DNA from: Maribacter_C sp947494565
GTDB taxonomy: Bacteria > Bacteroidota > Bacteroidia > Flavobacteriales > Flavobacteriaceae
Length of the DNA: 64,000 bases
Direction of reading: 5' to 3'
Assembly (NCBI RefSeq): GCF_047345415.1
Contig: NZ_JBLFEP010000003.1
Span: 434,001 to 498,000, forward strand
Below are positions 60,282-64,000 of the stretch, piece by piece. A program made the translations under genes and the position numbers. The notes beneath the pieces were generated by a model. It worked only from the letters and a program-made list of their open reading frames with translations, made no database searches and was not told where the DNA came from. Position 1 is the stretch's first letter. Every line of letters begins with the position of its first letter.

Positions 60282-61856
60282 TTATTTCGTCGATTCGATG
60301 AAATTCTTTCCACCGAGATATTGACACTCATAGAGTGCTTGGGTACCCTGAAACGGAACTTCGGTCTTGTTATACCCATAAGTGGTTCTTAAGTTTCGCG
60401 TCAGGTCGATATCATCTACATTGACTTGAATGTCGTGCATCGTAAATTGACACGGGTGTTCGTAACCTGCGGCATGCGTGATTTCAACGAGTTCTTTACG
60501 AAAGGTCTTGAAGTACTGCGCCAACCGGTCCGATTTCAGGGGAATGTTAATGCCCCGTTGCCGCCATTTGTTTTGGGTCGCAATACCTGCGGGACACTTG
60601 TTGGTATGACAGACCTGTGCTTGTATACAGCCGATACTCATCATCGCCTCGCGGGCAACATTGATGCAATCGACCCCCATCGCAAATGCCATGGCGGCTT
60701 TAGCCGGGAAACCCAATTTACCGCTACCGATAAAAACGACACGTGAAACGAGGTCGCGCGTTTGAAATACTTTGTACAATTCCGAAAACCCGTATACCCA
60801 AGGGAGTGAAACATGATCTGCGAAGGATGGGGGAGCGGCCCCTGTTCCGCCTTCACCACCATCAACGGTAATAAAATCAGGCCCTCTACCCGTTTTCAAC
60901 ATCATATCGGCTAGTTCTTCCCACTGATCTAATTTTCCAATGGCCCCTTTTATTCCAACCGGTAGTCCGGTTTTCTCGGCGATGGTCTCAATGAGTTCCA
61001 TCAATTCGGTCACAGTGCCAAAAGCTTTGTGCGTCGCGGGGGAAAGTACATCCTTTCCGGGCGCAACACCGCGTATTTCAGCCAGTTCCTTGGTAATTTT
61101 AGCTCCAGGAAGTACACCTCCCTTACCAGGTTTCGCCCCCTGCGAAAGTTTGATTTCAATGGCTTTTATACAGGGATTCTCAGCGACTAACCGTTCCAAT
61201 TTTTCAAGCGATAGATTCCCATCGGAAGACCGTACCCCAAAATATCCTGTTCCGAAATGGAACACCACATCACCGCCTTGTTTATGGTAGGGCGATAGGC
61301 CACCTTCACCTGTGTTGTGATAGGCGTCCGATTTAGATACACCCTTGTTCATGGCCTCGACCGCAGCAGCCGATAGCGAACCAAAACTCATGGCCGAAAC
61401 GTTGATGATCGACGCCGGCCGATATGGCTTTTTACGTTTGTTGTAAGCTCCCATGACCTTGGCGCAAGGGAGAAAGTCCTTATGAGCCTTGTTCGGATGA
61501 TTCTCCGGCATTTGAAATGCCATCATCTGGTTCTTTACAAAAATGTGCTGATGGGCATAGATATCGCGGTCGGTACCGAAACCTTCATAGTTATTCTCCT
61601 TTTTCGCAGATGCATATATCCAACTCCGTTCTATTCGATTGAACGGCAGCTCTTCACGGTTGTTCGCCACAAAGTACTGACGCATTTCCGGCCCGATGCT
61701 CTCCAACCAATATCGCAAATGTCCCACCACGGGATAATTGTGCGATATGGTATGGGCCTTTTGAATGAAAATATCGCGAAAGGCCACAAGTCCAAGAAAT
61801 ACGATAATCCACAGCCACCAGGGAACATTCGAAAGGCTCGTTAGTATACTGTCCAT
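60282..61856 (-). CDS. FMN-binding glutamate synthase-family membrane protein
   Basis: A 524-aa protein with one N-terminal membrane segment (VPWWLWIIVFLGLVAF) and a large cytoplasmic FMN/iron-sulfur domain of the GltB central type: SAAAVEAMNKGVSKSDAYHNTGEGGLS, IKLSQGAKPGKGGVLPG, FITVDGGEGGTGAAPP and the 3Fe-4S cysteines in CIQAQVCHTNKCPAG. It lacks the glutamine amidotransferase domain and has no GltD partner nearby, so it is not an ordinary glutamate synthase. Electron donor and substrate are unknown. It lies 52 bases upstream of the OmpA-like gene, same strand. Confidence 0.85.
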   Translation of the reverse strand: MDSILTSLSNVPWWLWIIVFLGLVAFRDIFIQKAHTISHNYPVVGHLRYWLESIGPEMRQYFVANNREELPFNRIERSWIYASAKKENNYEGFGTDRDIYAHQHIFVKNQMMAFQMPENHPNKAHKDFLPCAKVMGAYNKRKKPYRPASIINVSAMSFGSLSAAAVEAMNKGVSKSDAYHNTGEGGLSPYHKQGGDVVFHFGTGYFGVRSSDGNLSLEKLERLVAENPCIKAIEIKLSQGAKPGKGGVLPGAKITKELAEIRGVAPGKDVLSPATHKAFGTVTELMELIETIAEKTGLPVGIKGAIGKLDQWEELADMMLKTGRGPDFITVDGGEGGTGAAPPSFADHVSLPWVYGFSELYKVFQTRDLVSRVVFIGSGKLGFPAKAAMAFAMGVDCINVAREAMMSIGCIQAQVCHTNKCPAGIATQNKWRQRGINIPLKSDRLAQYFKTFRKELVEITHAAGYEHPCQFTMHDIQVNVDDIDLTRNLRTTYGYNKTEVPFQGTQALYECQYLGGKNFIESTK

Positions 61857-61918
61857 GACATTAATTTAAAATTCAAGGAACTCATCTTGGACTTTAGACC
61901 GAAAATGAATTTTGGTTT

Positions 61919-63190
61919 TTACATATTAAGATAGTCAAGACTCATTTCGGTCAAGGCCTTCACGCCGAGAATCAGTCCACTGTCATCGATTTTGAAATCA
62001 GGGGTATGATGCGGAAAAGATTCCGTATTACCCGGAGTCATTCCGCCTAGAAAGAAGAAAAATCCTGGTGCTTCCTTTTGGAAATACGAGAAATCCTCCG
62101 CTCCGGTTATGGCTTTTTGTGTCTGTACGCTAGCAGTGCCCGCTACCCGCTGTAGGGTAGGTAACATCTGATCGACCAATGCGGGCTCGTTATAGGTGAT
62201 CTCAGTAGCTTCCTTGATTTCGCACGTAGCTTCCCCACCATAGGCTTTGGCAATAGTTTCCGTCATTTCGATCATACGCTTATTGATCAGGTCTTTCATG
62301 TCATAATCCAAGGTGCGGATCGTACCGATCATCTCAGCACTTTCGGGAATGATATTGAAACGAACCCCACTTTTGATTTTTCCTACTGTAATTACGGCCG
62401 CCTCATTGGTCAGATTAGCTTCACGGCTAATAATGGTCTGGAGTCCGTCGATGATCTTCGCACTGATCAAAATAGGATCGACTCCTGACCATGGTTGTGA
62501 TCCATGGCTTTGCTTTCCTTTTACCTTGATCGTAAAGCTCTGTGCTGCGGCCATTGTTCCGCCTGATTTATAACGTATGGTCCCGACAGGGGTCTGTGAA
62601 TTGATATGCAGACCGAAAATGGCATCTACCTTAGGGTTTTCCATGACGCCTTCTTTGACCATAAGAAGCGCTCCACCTTCTTCACCTGGTGGTGGTCCTT
62701 CTTCTGCCGGTTGAAAGATAAATTTTACCGTACCCTTTATCTTGTCTTTGTTCTTTGACAAGACTTCCGCAACGCCCATTAAGATGGCGGTATGGGTATC
62801 ATGTCCGCAAGCGTGCATAACGCCAACTTTTTCTCCTAAAAATTCTGAAGTTACGGTTGACTTGAACGATAGGTCATTACGTTCCGTGACTGGTAAGGCA
62901 TCGATATCGGCCCGCAGGGCAACCACCTTTCCGGGTTGATCTCCTTTTAGTAGACCGACCACTCCTGTATGGGCCACACCTGTTTGTATTTCAATTCCCA
63001 ACGATTTGAGATGTTCGGCTATTTTCTCGGCCGTTTTGAATTCGCGATTACCCAGTTCTGGGTTTTGATGGATATCCCGGCGCCATTCCACCACCTTGGA
63101 TTCAATTTGGGAATAGTCCTTTTGCAAATTAGGGCCTTGCGCAAGGGCAAAACCCCCGGATAACAATAGTGCTACTAATATTTTTTTCAT
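61919..63190 (-). CDS. M20-family amidohydrolase, exported
   Basis: A 423-aa M20D peptidase/amidohydrolase with signal peptide (ILVALLLSGGFALAQ). Metal and catalytic residues are visible in ALRADIDALPV, VMHACGHDTHTAIL, QPAEEGPPPG, and a late HHTPDF segment. Relatives cleave N-acyl amino acids, hippurate or indole-acetyl conjugates. The exported location suggests action on extracellular N-acyl amino acids or peptides. The next gene upstream (DsrE family) is 9 bases away on the same strand, so the two share a transcript. Confidence 0.9.
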   Translation of the reverse strand: MKKILVALLLSGGFALAQGPNLQKDYSQIESKVVEWRRDIHQNPELGNREFKTAEKIAEHLKSLGIEIQTGVAHTGVVGLLKGDQPGKVVALRADIDALPVTERNDLSFKSTVTSEFLGEKVGVMHACGHDTHTAILMGVAEVLSKNKDKIKGTVKFIFQPAEEGPPPGEEGGALLMVKEGVMENPKVDAIFGLHINSQTPVGTIRYKSGGTMAAAQSFTIKVKGKQSHGSQPWSGVDPILISAKIIDGLQTIISREANLTNEAAVITVGKIKSGVRFNIIPESAEMIGTIRTLDYDMKDLINKRMIEMTETIAKAYGGEATCEIKEATEITYNEPALVDQMLPTLQRVAGTASVQTQKAITGAEDFSYFQKEAPGFFFFLGGMTPGNTESFPHHTPDFKIDDSGLILGVKALTEMSLDYLNM

Positions 63191-63199
63191 TTTGTGTTT

Positions 63200-63742
63200 T
63201 TAAAATTTAATTAGTCTGTACTCTTGGTCTTGTAAATGTATGAGGGCCGTCATAGCGGAGAGGGACAGTTGTACCCCTTCCATAAGGTCTTCTTTGGGAA
63301 ACCCCCTAGCGTTCGATGATTGCCCGCAGAAAATGATATCGACCCCGGCATGCTGTAATGCCTTGATCAATTCACTATTCGGGTTTGCGGTTCCGTATCT
63401 TTTTTGATAAGCTGTATCGGAAATGATATCTTTTGACGCTTGATTATGGACCACCAAAGCGGCTTTTAGATTTTCAGCGGGCACTCCACTCTGAGCATGC
63501 ATATTTAAAAAACGCGCCGCGGTTTCGATACTCGCATTAACCTTGTCATGGCTTTCGGGACTATTCATGATATCGAAAACAGCCCTAAAGGTCTTCGTGG
63601 TGTCAACTTTGAAGTCCGGTTGCTCAATGGCCCAAACGGCGCCATATTCTTTAATGATAGGACCTTTGGATTTTTTTTGTGCTGATAGATTTAAGGAAAT
63701 GGAAAGTGCAATTAAAAGTGCGGAAATGTAGCGGGTACCCAT
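63200..63742 (-). CDS. Periplasmic DsrE-family protein
   Basis: A 180-aa protein with signal peptide (ISALLIALSISLNLSAQ). The mature part has the DsrE/YchN-like alpha/beta fold: FRAVFDIMNSPESHDKVNASIETAARFLNMHAQSG and LKAALVVHNQASKDIISD, with the conserved-position Cys in VDIIFCGQSSNARG. Cytoplasmic DsrE relatives transfer sulfur via a Cys; exported members of unknown role are common in Bacteroidota. Co-transcribed with the M20 gene. A TATATTTA near 63761-63768 (minus) is a near -7 box. Confidence 0.78.
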   Translation of the reverse strand: MGTRYISALLIALSISLNLSAQKKSKGPIIKEYGAVWAIEQPDFKVDTTKTFRAVFDIMNSPESHDKVNASIETAARFLNMHAQSGVPAENLKAALVVHNQASKDIISDTAYQKRYGTANPNSELIKALQHAGVDIIFCGQSSNARGFPKEDLMEGVQLSLSAMTALIHLQDQEYRLIKF

Positions 63743-63873
63743 ACGATATAGTTCTGGCTCTAAATATATTCAAATTCAATAAAACCCTCGCTCATTGTTC
63801 ATAATTATTGACGTCTTGTTTTTTCGATACCCTTTATTATGGCTAAATTCACCTTCCAATAAAAGTATAGGAA

Positions 63874-64000
63874 TTGAGTAATTTCATAGATGAACTGAAT
63901 GATGCCCAGAAGGCCCCAGTGCTGCATAAAGATGGGCCCTTAATGGTTATCGCGGGTGCCGGTTCAGGCAAGACCCGAGTATTGACCTATCGTATTGCAC
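63874..64000 (+). CDS. UvrD/PcrA-type DNA helicase, N-terminal part
   Basis: The start of a helicase cut off by the window edge. It reads SNFIDELNDAQKAP from the second codon and has the Walker A motif MVIAGAGSGKTRVL, typical of UvrD/PcrA superfamily 1 helicases of DNA repair. The start codon is taken as TTG at 63874, because the conserved N-terminus begins there and no in-frame ATG precedes it. Only 42 codons are visible. Confidence 0.85.
   Translation, partial: MSNFIDELNDAQKAPVLHKDGPLMVIAGAGSGKTRVLTYRIA

Noticed and set aside
1..64000. CRISPR arrays, tRNA or rRNA genes, transposases
   Set aside because: I saw no regularly spaced direct repeats, no tRNA-like cloverleaf sequence and no transposase or integrase motif in any frame.

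Overview
The window is a piece of a Bacteroidota chromosome, most likely a marine member of the Flavobacteriaceae. The supporting evidence is gene content (two secreted sulfatases, sugar and carotenoid genes, many short secreted lipoproteins, DUF2911 and DUF4493 proteins, class II IlvC), the lack of Shine-Dalgarno sites, and several boxes matching the Bacteroidota -7 promoter consensus TAnnTTTG. Base composition looks like about 43% GC by eye, with one clearly AT-rich island at about 33.6-38.0 kb. No rRNA, tRNA, CRISPR array or complete insertion sequence was seen.

Layout. (1) 1-1.2 kb: end of a pxpB-pxpC 5-oxoprolinase operon. (2) 1.2-7.9 kb: the branched-chain amino acid operon ilvD-ilvB-(methyltransferase)-ilvN-ilvC. 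It is preceded by what looks like a complete ribosome-mediated attenuator: a 15-residue Val/Leu/Ile leader peptide, an antiterminator and a terminator. (3) 7.9-9.5 kb: a GapN-type aldehyde dehydrogenase. (4) 9.5-21.9 kb: a sugar-catabolic region with two sulfatases, a beta-propeller glycosidase-like lipoprotein, a serine hydrolase, and a tightly packed operon of GH4, Na+/solute symporter, amino-sugar-phosphate isomerase, SDR and 3-hydroxyacyl-CoA dehydrogenase-like protein. It has no SusC/SusD pair, sugar kinase or PTS. (5) 22.1-24.4 kb: S41-family protein and a membrane-bound AraC regulator. (6) 24.6-29.7 kb: a carotenoid end-group operon (lycopene cyclase, a 46-aa membrane micropeptide, CruF-like hydratase, acyltransferase, GT2) running into a TPR protein and a DUF4056-like protein. 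(7) 29.8-33.5 kb: small secreted proteins, one carrying an apparent single-base frameshift.

(8) 33.6-38.0 kb: an AT-rich insertion carrying a TPR lipoprotein and a two-gene SIR2-HerA anti-phage module. Its edges are marked by attC-like or terminal inverted repeats built around GTTGTGCCCARTGC. (9) 38-43.8 kb: TPM-domain protein, DUF4493 lipoprotein, an AraC protein with a degenerate kinase ATPase domain, two tandem SnoaL-like proteins and a DUF1905 protein. (10) 43.8-49.1 kb: the leucine operon leuC-leuD-leuA-(four-helix bundle protein)-leuB on the minus strand. (11) 49.3-64 kb: DUF2911/TPR protein, unknown membrane and lipoproteins, recG, M1 aminopeptidase with patatin, an OmpA-like coiled-coil protein, a glutamate synthase-like FMN protein, an M20 amidohydrolase, a periplasmic DsrE protein and the start of a UvrD/PcrA helicase.

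The most notable non-gene signal is a dispersed 100-121 bp element present three times (21943-22063, 41758-41878, 47537-47636). Each copy can fold into three hairpins, and in all three cases the same end points at the start codon of the next gene. The ilv and leu operons together supply most of valine/leucine/isoleucine synthesis, while the sulfatase/GH4 region and the carotenoid operon fit life on algal surfaces in light.
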